Assembly: GCF_040954645.1 (NCBI RefSeq)
Contig: NC_092808.1
Coordinates: 116,848,049-116,912,048, forward strand
Reading direction: 5' to 3'
DNA: 64,000 nt
DNA from: Diabrotica undecimpunctata
Lineage: Eukaryota; Arthropoda; Insecta; Coleoptera; Chrysomelidae
Of the stretch, positions 46,471 to 57,593 are shown in pieces (positions within the stretch are counted from its first letter, which is position 1; every line of letters begins with the position of its first letter). The position numbers were made by a program, and so were the translations under genes. Under the pieces are notes generated by a model. That model saw only the letters and a list, made by a program, of their open reading frames with translations, did no database searches and was not told where the DNA came from.

Positions 46471-47567
46471 ATGATTGGTTACGGAGATAACACCCGAACA
46501 CAACAGGAAGTAACTCGCCTATTTCATGAGAAATTTCCTAATTTACCGCCTATATCCCAAGGAACAATAAGTAAAATAGAGAAGCAGTTTCTCGAGTTTG
46601 GTCATGTAAGGCAGATAAAAAAGCAGCTGCCAATGCACTGAGTGATGAACTCAAATTAGATGTGTTGCTTGAGTTTCAGGAAAATCCACATACATCGAGT
46701 AGACAGGCATCCACTACATTCAATGCTAGCCATACATCGATAGTAAACATATTAAAAGAAAATAAATTGCATCCCTATAAGATGATACCTACTCAGGAGC
46801 TCATGGAAGACGATTTTGATAGGAGAACTTTTTTTTGTGAGCAAATGATGAACATGTTGGATAACAATATTATCCAATTAAAAGACGTTATGTTTTCTGA
46901 TGAGTGTACTTTTTCACTTAACGGTCATGCTGATCGGCAAAATTGCCGCTACTAGGCCACGGAATATCCTCACTGGATGAGAGAAGAACACACTCAATAC
47001 CCTCAAAAGGTTAATGTTTGGGCAGGGATTGTAGGAAACCATATCATTGGTCCCTTTTTCATTGAAGGCAACTTGAATGGCAACAATTATTTGGCACTAC
47101 TTCAAAATGATATCATTCCAACGTTGGCAAATTTATATCTTGATCCAGGAAACCCTCAAGTTCCAGCGAATACGATATGATTTCAGCAGGATGGAGCACC
47201 ACCACATTACCAACTTATTGTCCGGCAGTACCTCGATACAATATTTCGCAATCAGTGGATAGGGAGGCGAGGATTGATTGAATGGCCAGTGCGATCACCT
47301 GATCTTACATTATTAAAATTATTTTTATGGGGATATGTGAAGAGCCATGTGTACAACACTAAACCTTCTGATTTAAATGACTTAAAAGAACGAATAACGC
47401 TTGCGATTAGGTCGATCACGCCTGTTATGTTAAATAATGTTAGAAGACAGTTTTATTTGAGATTCGGATGTTGCCAAGACGTTTTGGGAATAAGCCACAA
47501 TGAATTATTGATGTTTCAATTTCCATTTCGGAAATCGTTCTCAAAATACCATTATTTTGTATTTTGA
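46471..47567 (+). pseudogene. Second Visitor-type mariner transposase, catalytically broken
   Basis: From the Met at 46471 (IGYGDNTRTQQEVTRLFHEK) through a helix-turn-helix (TSSRQASTTFNASHTSIVNI), MFSDECTFSLNG (first Asp), VNVWAGIVGNHIIGPFFIEG, FQQDGAPPHYQLIV (second Asp) to EWPVRSPDLTLLKLFLWG. The residue at the third catalytic position, 42 after the second Asp, is Lys instead of Asp. Stops at 46953-46955 and 47178-47180 and two frame shifts also interrupt it. Its last codons run into the hairpin repeat. Confidence 0.83.
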
Positions 47568-47670
47568 CAACGATTTTGGAAGTGAAAATTGAAACGTCGA
47601 CAAACGTTCTTTACTCTTTAATTGTGGCTTATTCCCATTTAAATAGTAATTATATTTATTTTGGAACACC
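47505..47670. repeat. Hairpin repeat family, copy 3
   Basis: Arms GTTTCAATTTCCATTTCGGA then AATCGTT and AACGATTTTGGAAGTGAAAA then TTGAAACGTC face each other around about 25 bp. They are followed by ATTGTGGCTTATTCCCATTT and AAATAGTAATT, as in copy 1. Confidence 0.75.
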
Positions 47671-47778
47671 GGAAAAAAATTTTATTAACAACAATTAAAA
47701 TCAGTGCCGTACTTGGATATGATTATAATTAGAATAAATTGTTTAAGTAAAATTAACTGACGAATAATAATTTATCAT

Positions 47779-49110
47779 CAATGAAAACTCCCACCTCTTC
47801 TCAAAGCAATCCAACGTACTCTGCTGTTTCATCTTAACAAACCAGTCCAAAATTTCCACTAAAAGAACGAGCCATTGTCTTCAGTTTAATTATTGGCGCA
47901 AAATTGCAAGATTATCCATTGCAACTAGGACCACTAGTTTTACCAAAAAATTTTATTTATTCGTCAAAAATCTGTAATAATCAAGTATGCATTTATCTTT
48001 TCAGTAAAGCTTTATTTGATGATTTTTTTAATAAAACATGATCCATAAAAATAAATAATGAAGTACTTCCAGCACAAAGTGTAAACACCCCATCAGAACT
48101 ACTTCTCATATCTAATGTTAGTCCAATAATCCCACACGAAATATTAAGCAACCTTCTCCAAAACCTAGGCTTGAAATTAAAGTCACCAATAACATGTTTT
48201 AAGAATTGGCGCTACAATCCTAAATATAGCTAAATACTCAGTTTTAGGCATCAAGTATACATAGAACCCCTAGATAATATAACCATACCTGAATTTATCG
48301 TGGTCGATCATGATAATACTAGCTATAAAGTATTTTTATCCAGCAACCAATCGTTTTGTTTCAAATGAAAATAAAATGGCTATCTTGCCTCACAATGTTT
48401 ATCAAAATCCTCTCCCCTAATCAATTCTAATATACTAAATTCCATTTTAACTTTTAATCCATCTCACAATATCACTTTGCAGATTCCCAAAACAGACATC
48501 CACGGTAGCAATTCAACAACTTCTCCACTTTCAATAAATTTGATACAGGTGTCAAATCTGACCCTTCCAACAACGGAAAAATCAACAGAATCAACCAAAA
48601 GACATTTATCGCAAAACCCATCTCCAACAGAAGAACTAGCAACCATCTGATTTCACAAAATATGTAACAAAAGTAATTCTACATCCATAAAAATAAATGC
48701 CGACAACAATTCTGCACCTGATAGAAACATAATACCATCTATTTAGGACCCACCCCAAGAAAAACAGATACAAATAGGCCAGAAATTTTGCAAAATCAAA
48801 TTGACATAATAACTAAAGTAACAATAGAAACCGAAGAAGCTGCTAAAAGATTTATCAATAGACATTCAAAATCATATGTCTGAAACTACGATCAATTTCG
48901 GAATATACTAAATGGCGCATAGGGAGTTAAAGATATCTATAATATTGTTAAGGATTATACACCGGATTTAACATCACTCATTAAAATTCTTGATGACACT
49001 TATGCTCATTTTAAAGACTCAAAACTAAAAACCGAATCACACAACTACGCAAAAACTAGAAAAACTATTAGAACATGAAACATCTGAACCCGACAGTGTT
49101 TCATGTGTTT
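47779..49110 (+). pseudogene. I/Jockey-type LINE ORF1 (gag-like)
   Basis: Joined frames give MKTPTSSQSNPTYSAVSS, IIGAKLQDYPLQLGPLVLPK, SNVSPIIPHEILSNLLQNLG, FRHQVYIEPLDNITIPEF and CFKxKxNGYLASQC, the last being a degraded CCHC zinc knuckle, followed by a Pro/Ser/Thr-rich tail. This layout is typical of gag-like ORF1 of I and Jockey LINEs, which coats the RNA. Numerous stops. Confidence 0.65.
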
Positions 49111-49129
49111 TAACTAAATCATAAATAAT

Positions 49130-49564
49130 TTTCAATAGTATACTACAATGGAATCTAAATGGGTATTATACCCATTTAACCACGATACAGCTTCTTCTCT
49201 CAGAGTATGTACCAGATTTTATTTCTTTACAAGAAACGAACTTTAAAAATAACTCAATGCATAACCTGAAAAGTTATACTGGATTTTGCACCAACCGACC
49301 GAATCAGAACGATGTCAGTGGAAGAGTAGCTTTATATATAAATATATTTTTTTATATTATAAAGTCTAATATACCTGTCCAAAATATGAACCTCATAACT
49401 AATATCGAAGCAGTCACCGTAACAGTACAGGCTCCACTAAAGCTAAATATTTGTACGTTTCATCAGACAAAACTCTGACTAAATCAGAATAACTTAATTT
49501 TCTCCAACGAATTCCCTCACCTCGAATAATTACGGAAGATTTTAATGGCCATGACATTACCATG
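49130..49564 (+). pseudogene. I/Jockey-type LINE endonuclease, part 1
   Basis: ILQWNLNGYYTHLTTIQLLL, SEYVPDFISLQETNFKNNS, then after 49257 LKSYTGFCTNRPNQNDVSGR, EAVTVTVQAPLKLNICTFH and PRIITEDFNGHDI (canonical GDFN here EDFN). It is cut at 49564 by another LINE fragment and continues at 50346. Confidence 0.8.
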
Positions 49565-50345
49565 ACACCATAGTATTTGCGGACAACTTAGAAGACCTAG
49601 AAGTTCTTATGAACAAAATCACGTATAACAGTCAATAATATGGACTCAATATAAATGTAAATAAGACAAAACTTATGATAATTAGCAAGAAAAGGATAAC
49701 AGAAGGTCAACTCTACGTCAACCAATTCCCTGTAGAAAGAGTGACGCATTACAGCTACCACAGCACCATAATAAATGAAGAATGGACTAACCAGGAGATT
49801 GGAGCACGCATCGGAAAGGCTAGATCCACTTTCAATCGGATGGGGCCTTCTTCAAGAGTCACAACTTCACTCTTGATAAAAAAATAAGAATGCTGCGATC
49901 CTACGTCTTCTCTGTCCTTTTTTATGGTATTGAATCGTGGACGTTAAACGAAAATATGTGCAGAAAACTTTAAGCATTTGAGATGTAGCTATATCGGAAA
50001 ATGTTTAAGATCCCTAGGACTGACTCAGTCAGAAATGAGGAGGTCCTCAGAAGAATGAATAAGAACCAAGAGGTACTGACCACCATCAAATCTCGAAAGT
50101 TACAGTTCTTTAGACATATTATGCGAAATGAATTCAGATATGCTCTCCTTCAAGCCATCCTGCAAGGAAAAATATTTGAAAAACGAGGTCCAGGAAGAAG
50201 AAGAACATCTTGGTTAAAGAATCTTAGAATCTGGTTTAATACAACATCTGTTCAGCTTTTACGCACTGCTGCAGATAAGTCAAAGATTGCCATGATGATA
50301 GCCAACATTTGTAACGGATAGGCACATCAAGAAGAAAGAAGAATA
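49565..50345 (+). mobile_element. 5'-truncated LINE inserted in LINE endonuclease
   Basis: Encodes the end of an RT (DTIVFADNLEDLEVLMNKIT; YGLNINVNKTKLMIISKKRI; RVTHYSYHSTIINEEWTNQE) and a C-terminus (MFKIPRTDSVRNEEVLRRMN; KRGPGRRRTSWLKNLRIWFN; MIANICNG). It ends in an AAGAAGAAAG tail. The flanks ACATTACCATG (49554-49564) and ACATTACATG (50346-50355) are its target duplication. It is the longest of three copies of this family in the window. Confidence 0.82.
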
Positions 50346-50760
50346 ACATTACATGGGGATTAAATAAAACAACACAGAAAAGAAATATGTTAGAAAACGT
50401 TTTTAACTCTATGAACCTATGACTACTCAACGATGGATCTCCAAAATGATTCAATATGGCTACGGAAACATCTTCTGCCATTGATCTCTCCATATGCGAA
50501 CCCCCATTGCTCACCCAACTCGATTGGAAAGTACTAAAAGATTTATATAGTAGTGACCACTTTTCAATCTTAGTTAAAATACAGTTAATTTAAATACAAA
50601 AACAATACCAACTCAAAAATGGAAACCAAAAAAAGGCAAATTCGATTGAGTTTGAAAAAAGTATATCAGAGATAATGAATCAGGTTAAAATTTCATTGAT
50701 TTCAACTAACACTAACTTTGGCAACACCCTGAAAAGTTTGAAATATATTAAATGACACTC
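50346..50760 (+). pseudogene. I/Jockey-type LINE endonuclease, part 2
   Basis: ITWGLNKTTQKRNMLENVFN, LLNDGSP, SSAIDLSICEPPLLTQLDWK, LYSSDHFSILVKI (catalytic SDH) and QLKNGNQKKANSIEFEKSIS. It follows directly on the part at 49130-49564. The RT that should come next is absent. Confidence 0.78.
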
Positions 50761-50949
50761 TTGCTTTTTGGGAATACTCGTATTCATACGATTCCAGGCA
50801 TAAGTCGTTTAATACCACACTTTTAAACAAATACCTGTTGAATTTGGTATACCTTCATTAATAGCCTTTGAAGCATCCGATCATAGTGATCATTTTTCAA
50901 GTTAACATGCTTCTTTTCTAACTTGGCTGCACCGTACTGAAGACCAATA

Positions 50950-51480
50950 ATCAGAAATACGTATATACGGTTGCCTTCCATCGATATACCTTTTCTGGTT
51001 TTCTATTTTGCGAGACATGCCATTATATTTTACTATGATATTGACTAAAAAACATTTTATCAAAGACATTATAAGAGAAACTTTTGACTTACCATGTTAA
51101 ACTTCGTTAATAACAGTATACATTAAACGTCACAATTAAAATAATAATAAAAGCATAGGACAGACCCACTAAGTATCTACATGTAAAATGTATTTTAAAA
51201 TTTAACATCATTTATCATTTAAACAATCAGTTATTTTAACATCATAGGCGTTGACATCTTTTTTATCATTTATTGCATTATTATTCTTTTTAATTTGTAT
51301 AGACTCTAGGAGCTCCCTCTTCTTCCTATTATGTTCACTTTTTAGGATCTTGGTTTTGTTAAAATCAAATTTATGTTTCTGTTCGTTTTCATGTTTTGTG
51401 AAGGCAGTTGAGTATTGGGCGCCCCAATAACCATATAAATATAAACACGTATATTGTGCAAAGCCTTCGACCACACTTGC
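50950..51480 (-). pseudogene. Penelope-like element 3' fragment (copy B)
   Basis: The reverse complement matches the 3' end of PLE copy A (30800-31240): ILTKPRS, the GGGAGCTCCTAGAGTCTATA stretch, AAACTGATTGTTTAAATGAT-like and GGTCTGTCCTATGCTTTT sequence. The GIY-YIG core is not included. Confidence 0.78.
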
Positions 51481-51539
51481 GGCTGTAAAAGATTAGAAAA
51501 AAGATCTACAGTGGTGTACTTACCAGACAGACAGTCAAA

Positions 51540-52640
51540 CAATAAGAAAAATGTACAATATGTATAAGGCTTTATCTCTTCCAGATATTTCATATGCGTT
51601 TAATCGCAAAATTTTTAATAATACCTTCAACATTAAATTTGGATATTCACGCAGCGATACCTGCATTAGTTGCGATAAATAGACTGCAGAAAAAATAGCA
51701 CTATTGAAAAATAAAAATGATTCAACGCCGCCAGAAAATGACACGAAAATTCTTCAAGAACTAAGAAAAAAGAAAGTAGAACATGAATTGCATTTGCAAA
51801 AGGCCGAAGTGTTCTATGATCGTAAAAAAGAAGCAAGAAAAAGAAGTATGAAGGTTAAAGAGTTCGAAACAATAGCGATGGATTTCCAAAAACACCTTCC
51901 TATACCAAACATAACAACCGACGTGTATTTAGAACGTATAAAGAACTTATAAAGACAACTTTATATTCTTTTAATATTCACGTGCTGTCTACTGGCGATT
52001 CCTACTTTTATTGTTACCCCGAAAATATCGCAGCTGAGGGGTCAGAGGAAGTTATTTCGTTTTTGCATAATTTTATATTTTTGCAATTAGACTCCAGTTT
52101 AAGGGATTTACTTATTATCTGCGACTCTTGTGGAGGTCAAAATAAAAAATATAACCTCTTTAAATCCATTCATTACATAGTTATTTCCACAAGACGACTT
52201 GACAAAATTAAAATGATTTTTCCAATAAGAGGTCATTCATACTTGGAGTGTAGCCGAGTATGTCCCACTACACACACTTGTGTGTGTAGTGGGACATATT
52301 AACCAGCGTATCAAAGCTGAAACTATTGAAAATTGGTTGGACGAATTCAAGGGAGCACGCACAAAACCTAGCCCATTTAAAGCCATAGAAGTAGATCAGT
52401 CCCTAATTCGCCAATGGACTCAGTTTCTTTTATCCAGTTTTAAAACAAAATGCCAATTTGCTATCAGACCTATTCAAAAAGTAGTTTGTGAAGCCATTCA
52501 TCCTTAATATATTTCATTTAGAACAAGCTACAATGGGCCTTTCGAAACTTATGTGATTCGTACTAACACTATTTTACCAACTGATGATATGGCATTAACC
52601 CAAGAATTTTTTTTTACCCAACAGAAGTTATACAGGTAAT
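51540..52640 (+). pseudogene. GQNKN-family transposase relic (copy 2)
   Basis: KMYNMYKALSLPDISYAFNR, KIFNNTFNIKFGYSRSDTCI followed by SCDK, a Lys/Glu-rich coiled segment (51704-51952), FQKHLPIPNITTDVYLERIK, RQLYFFNIHVLSTGDSYFY, EEVISFLHNFIFLQ, LLIICDSCGGQNKKYNLFKS (candidate catalytic Asp), MIFPIRGHSYLECSRV, then after a 38-base palindrome HINQRIKAETIENWLDEF, and YNGPFETYVI. A GT-AG intron-like gap (52636-52685) precedes a short last exon with SLEKWKDLQHLC. The family's N-terminal Cys-rich part is missing. Several stops and one inverted duplication disrupt it. Confidence 0.68.
52259..52298. repeat. Perfect short palindrome inside transposase
   Basis: TGTCCCACTACACACAC (52261-52277), a TT spacer, then its exact reverse complement (52280-52296), with pairing extended by 2 bp outward. 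It disrupts the frame after GHSYLEC and looks like an inverted duplication of existing coding sequence. Confidence 0.9.
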
Positions 52641-52792
52641 AAATTCTAATTTATACCCACTTTTCTTTATTATTTTGTCTATCAGATTTGTTGACAATTA
52701 GTTTAGAAAAGTGGAAGGACTTACAACACCTTTGCTGTTTTGTGGTTGTTCACGCCTCCATCCAATTCAAGTTTATTTTATACATTTTTACA

Positions 52793-53040
52793 ACCCGGCG
52801 ACATAGTAGCGTAGGAAGATATATTATGCCATATGTGAAGATAAGACGAGTCCCTGAAGGCACCCCAAAGACGACAGCACTCAAATACGAGACGAGATCG
52901 GCGATGTATCACCGATCTCGTCGCGCATTTAGCGCGAGCGGACATAATACTTATTAGCATTCATATTATATGTATTGTGTAATTTAAAATAAAGTCAGTT
53001 TTGTTTTCGCACGTAGTTTGATTATTCACCAGCGGCACAA
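52793..53040 (+). other. GC-richer segment with hairpins and poly(A) signal; possible solo LTR
   Basis: Contains CGAGATCGG...CCGATCTCG and GCGC...GCGC hairpins (52890-52940), then AATAAAG at 52990 and a T-rich stretch. Composition differs sharply from its surroundings. No coding frame or paired copy is seen, so the LTR reading is speculative. Confidence 0.3.
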
Positions 53041-53904
53041 GCGAAGTGCATATCAATCAAATACAGTGGTAATGCTGCCAAACATTTTTTCGATAGTCTC
53101 GCTCACAACACAACGAAACAAGGGACAAGAGTTAGTCTTGTAAAGAAGAAACAGGCTGCAAAAAATGTGCTAAGCAAAAATAATATAAAAAAGATAATTA
53201 TTGCTGTGTTTAGTAGTAGTAGCTATATAATTTTATTTTTGACTTGCATTCTTTTGGTTATTGCTTAATGACATACACCGTTTTTATCATTTTTTTGTGT
53301 ATTTTTGATCAAATCATCAAAAATAAAAAAAAAATCAAAAAACATCAGTCTAAGAATATTTTTATCGTTTTCACGGATAAATTATATACCCATTGAAAAA
53401 CAGTTTGACTTAAAATTTATAGTAAATCATATTAGAGAATAGGATATATGTATGTTTTCCTGAATCGATATCTAGTCTCCAGAGAAAGAGTTGTACTAGT
53501 CAAAGAATGTTAAATTTTAAGAAATGAAGATCTTAAGTATTCGATTCAGTCGAAGCGAAGTTTAATTTCCGGCTGTATATGTTTGAATATACATGAGCTA
53601 AGGTATTTATATTGATGGACATCTTCTATGTGGGTCTTCTATATACGTCTTATGACTGACGTCATAAATTTAAACATTAGATTGCATATTTTGAGGTTTG
53701 TTACTGCCATTGCGTTTGTTTTACTGGTGTTGATTATAAGCCCAAAGAATGTTTTTTACATCTTTTTTTGGATCCCAAAATAGACATTTAAAATTAAGCT
53801 TGTTCGTATGATTTCGTAAATCTCTGACGACTGGAGTAATATGTTATTTATTGTGATAATGCCTCATGTATTAAATATAAAATAAATTAATAATAAATAA
53901 ATAA
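53041..53904. other. Mostly AT-rich spacer; one fold-back fragment
   Basis: No gene seen. At about 53765-53845 a stretch (GGATCCCAAAAT, AAGCTTGTTCGTATG, CTCTGACGACTGGA) matches the right end of the large fold-back at 57594-59130. Confidence 0.5.
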
Positions 53905-54090
53905 GATTCAAGTGACTCAGAGGGCTACAAAGCAGACGACACCCACCAACCAGGTGGACTGACTACCTGAACCGTGTTAACAATAACTGTATACAAGCCG
54001 CACAACACAAAGACCGATGAAAAGAGCTGAGCACTATTCCCAGCAGTGAAAGCGTACAAGTTAATGATAATGATAATGATGAAATAAATC
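53905..54090 (+). pseudogene. LINE 3' tail fragment
   Basis: RRPPTRWTDYLNRVNNNCIQ followed by AAQHKDRWKELS is a common LINE C-terminal pattern. It ends in a simple (AATGAT)n-like tail (54063-54085), as LINEs with microsatellite tails do. Confidence 0.62.
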
Positions 54091-54779
54091 GCTCATCCGA
54101 AAGAAAAGTGACACAACTCAAAAAATGTATAATTCCAGTTATCTTGTTAAATTGACTTCGATTATCCTATACTTTTACCAGGAAAAATGTCATATAGATA
54201 TCTACTACCAACTTCGAAAGATGGCGGTAGTGTCATTATTCCTTTGGTGGTAAAGTGAATACTCTTATTCCGGTAGAGTGACACTTTTCATTTGGGATCT
54301 GACGTTCAAAGTGAAGTGAACGTATCGATTTTTATCAACAAAACCGTTATATTTTAAGAAGTGTTCTAGTATTTTTCGCCGTTTCGACGGAAAAGTGAGA
54401 TATTTAGATTTGTGTTTTCTTCTTGAAAAGGTGAGTAGGTTTCTAATTACATTTTTAATAAAATATAGTCATATTTTGAGTAATATAATTATTCATAAAG
54501 TATTTGATAAAATACATTTCACGTTTTTGTTTTTTTCCACATGTTACATTGTTCTTGAAAAAATTGATTTACTATTTATGTTGAAATATTTAGAGAAATG
54601 AATTTTTTCTCGTATATTCATCTACTTTTTTGCAAATAATAAACATTTTAATAATTAGTGATCGACAGAATCAAATACCTACTTATAAGTTGATTTAAAA
54701 AATGAAATATTGTTTTAAATTTATCAATTATTCTTGTTTTGTTTAATGTTTATATTTGTTAATGACTCTTAAATTCACT

Positions 54780-56403
54780 GAAATATATTTACAGAATTGG
54801 TCGTACCTAAAAAAAACAAAAAGGGGAAAAAAAGAAAGCGCAATACAGAAAACTGGTGAAAAAAATTAAGCGAAGCGCCTACGTAATTTAGGAGAATCCC
54901 ATGTATCTTCCTCTTCTAAAAAAAAGTTATTGCAACTAAAAAGTTGTTACCGCCATGTATAGATAAATGCAAATTAAAATGTTTCCAACGTTTTTCTGAA
55001 TAAAATCGTCAACAAATTTTTGATGAATATTTGAGACTCGGTAACGTAGAGAAGTAAAGACAATTTATATCGACTTGTATGACTCTCGTACACCCCAAGT
55101 ACAGGTAGGTTCGAGAGAATAGTCGTAGGCGCCCCAATAATACATTTTTCTTTGAAGTAAACGGACTAAGAAGTCGTGTGTGTAAATTATTTTTTAAATC
55201 GGTAAGATAGTTTCAAAGTTGTCTTTCGATAGTTGTCTTTTTCATTTTATTTTTTAAATCTACTCTTTCCATTACAGACAGGCCACTACGAACTGTCCGT
55301 CAAAAAAAAGGCCTGTTTACAGGAGGTATGTTATTATCTGATTTAAGAGGAAAACACGGACAACATGTTAAACTTGACAAAAACATAAAAAAATAAATCG
55401 GAGAACACATTAAATCAATACCCAGAGTGGAAAGCCACTATTCCGGTGCCAAAACTGAAAAGCAATATATAGTAGGAGGTAAAACAATTGCAGAGCTACA
55501 TAACAATTATACTAAAATTTGTGAAGTGAAAAATCAACCGTTTGAAAACTACGTGTTATACGCTCTTATTTTTAACGAAGAATTTAATCTGTCTTTCTTT
55601 GTCCCAAAGAAAGACCGGTGCGAAGTATGTGTTGGTCATAATAACACTACGGAAGAGGAGAAAAAGGATCTACGGATCAAGTATGAAGTGCATCATGTAG
55701 AAACAGATTTATCTCGTAAAGAAAAGGAAAACGATAAAAGTTCTAACAACACAGTTGCAGTGTATGATCTTCAGGTGGTTTTACTATGCCCGTCTGGAGA
55801 AGCATTATCCTTCTATTATTTTTTCAAAGTGAAAGTTTGTTTATAATCTAACTGTCTGCAACATTCAAACTAAAAATGTTCAATGTTACATGTGGCATGA
55901 ACGGGAAACTATGAGAGGAGTAAATGAAATAGGTTCATGTATACTAAAAAATATAAAAAATATTATATATTTTTTTTTGATAACTGTGCAGGCCAACAAA
56001 AAACCGTTTTATGATAGCTGCACACGTATACGCCATTTTGAATATCGATGAGCTGCAGAGCATAACACATAAGTTTTTGATTACAGGACACAGTCAGAAT
56101 GAGGGAGATAGTGCTCATCCAATTATTGAACGCCAAATTAAAAGATCAAAAAGGTCAGACAGGTATATCCCAGATCAGTATGTGACGCTTGTACGCACTG
56201 TTAAGAAATCTAGAGAACCATACAAAGTTGATTTAATTTGTCATCAAGACATTTTTGATCTGAAGCAATTAGAAGCTGATATTATGAGTTTAAACTCTTT
56301 TTCGAAGAATACTAATGGCGAACCCGTAAAAATTTCTAATATAAAAGTTTTAAAAATCACAAAAGAATTACCTGAAATATTGTTTTATAAAACCTCTTAC
56401 TAG
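54780..56403 (+). pseudogene. GQNKN-family transposase with an intron (copy 3)
   Basis: The most complete copy. Exon 1: KKGKKRKRNTENW, PPCIDKCKLKCFQRFSE, IFDEYLRLGNVEK, SRVCKLFF. A likely GT-AG intron lies at about 55200-55277 (GTAAGATAG to CATTACAG). Then GGMLLSDLRGKHGQHVKLDK, RVESHYSGAKTEKQYIVGGK (55427 on), FEKPKDR-like FFVPKKDRCEVCVGH, KSSNNTVAVYDLQVVLLCPS, MWHERETMRGVNEIGSCIL, DNCAGQQKNRFMIAAHVYAI (candidate catalytic motif), HKFLITGHSQNEGDSAHPII and a C-terminus ending ILFYKTSY at 56403. Five or more stops or shifts. AAAAGTGACA motifs near 54105, 54285 (inverted) and 56715 may mark subterminal binding sites. Confidence 0.72.
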
Positions 56404-56939
56404 CAAGAACATTTTGATAGTAGGGATATCAGAAAAAAAGAATAAAGTGCTGATGTTATTAAAAAAAAACAAAAGTGTATTCCCAAGTGCTGTTTGCCAT
56501 TTTATGAATCTTTGTAAATTACCTACTATTTACCGGTTATATTCATTTTTAAAGTATTTTCATTTTCTTAAGTTAGACATAAAATGTTTATTTTCTTTTA
56601 TATTTTTAATAATATTTTTTTATACTAGTAACATAATTTTCATATTATTATAAATAAAATTTCATTTCTCAAGTTAATACTTTCATTAATTTTTAAAAAA
56701 GTAACATTTTAAAAGAAAAGTGACATAAGCCAAAATTTTCATCCTTTTTTCTTTGTTAAATCAGATATCATATTTATTTTGGTTTTGATTTTTACACAAT
56801 TAGAAACATTCACTTATCCATATTCTTCATTTTTGATTTAAAAATTTTAGCAACTACCGTTTAAAACTGACAGTTAAATTAAGATTTAAAAAATTTATTT
56901 TTGTCTCTCCTGAAAAATGAGCTTTTTTGACTTGTGACA

Positions 56940-57182
56940 CTGTTCTTCCTAATGAACGAAATATAATTATCTGTATTTTTGAAATACTAACGAACAATGG
57001 TGTTGCAGCTGTGGCTAGATATTCTAAAAGTTCAACTGCATCGGGTTTGCTTAAGTACGCAAAAACTGCCATTAGGTATAGACTGGTGACATGGTAGTAA
57101 AATACTGTACCACATATATATCTTTGGCAAGGTATACGATAAAGTAATGTTCCCCAATTGAACATCCAGTATAACGAATCGC
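56940..57182 (-). CDS. Probable upstream exon of a chemoreceptor gene
   Basis: The minus frame starts after a strong acceptor (TATATTTTTTAG, exon from 57182, phase 1) and reads GDSLYWMFNWGTLLYRIPCQ, a YICGTVFYYHVTSLYLMAVF membrane stretch, YLSKPDAVELLEYLATAATP and LFVSISKIQIIIFRSLGRT. The DAVELLEYL...SISKIQIIIF pattern is what the second membrane segment region of insect odorant receptors looks like. Donor sites are weak (ACA|GTGTCA or CAA|GTCAAA), but both are phase 0, which fits the phase-0 acceptor of the exon at 34769. The two may belong to one gene across a ~22 kb, transposon-filled intron (inference). Alternatively it is a separate or decaying receptor. Confidence 0.5.
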
Positions 57183-57239
57183 CTAAAAAATATAGTGTAA
57201 ATGAAACTGATAACATTAATCTCAAATTATATATAACAA

Positions 57240-57593
57240 GAAACACGTTATAATTTTTCTGTATTATCTAATACTAAATCAAAAATTCACTGATTAAAAT
57301 CTAATTTTCAGTTTAAAAATAAATAAAATTATTATTAAAATTAGTTAAAGCCATGTACAAAGGCCGCTTTGCCATTTAATGCCGATAACTTTATTACTAG
57401 TAGACCAAGCAAGCGAACGTATCTTTTAAAACATCTTTATGTATAACATTTTACTGCTCTGTAATATCAAGAAGGGCTGCAGTGAATTTATTAACAAACA
57501 TGTTTTAATAATTTTTGTTAAATTTTTGTGACGTATAATGTAGGTTTACTAAATAATCAAAGTTATACCTGCAAAAACGAAAATGCCACTCAA
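57240..57593. other. No recognised feature
   Basis: Lies upstream of the receptor-like exon on the minus strand. No further exon with convincing splice sites was found here. Confidence 0.4.

Noticed and set aside
52688..52957. 89-residue plus-strand frame over the GC-rich segment
   Set aside because: Its first third is the tail of the GQNKN transposase and the rest translates non-coding hairpins.
54395..54601. 68-residue plus-strand frame after a GTGAGT-like site
   Set aside because: Low-complexity Leu/Phe/Ile composition without motifs; it lies in the likely 5' region of the transposase at 54780.
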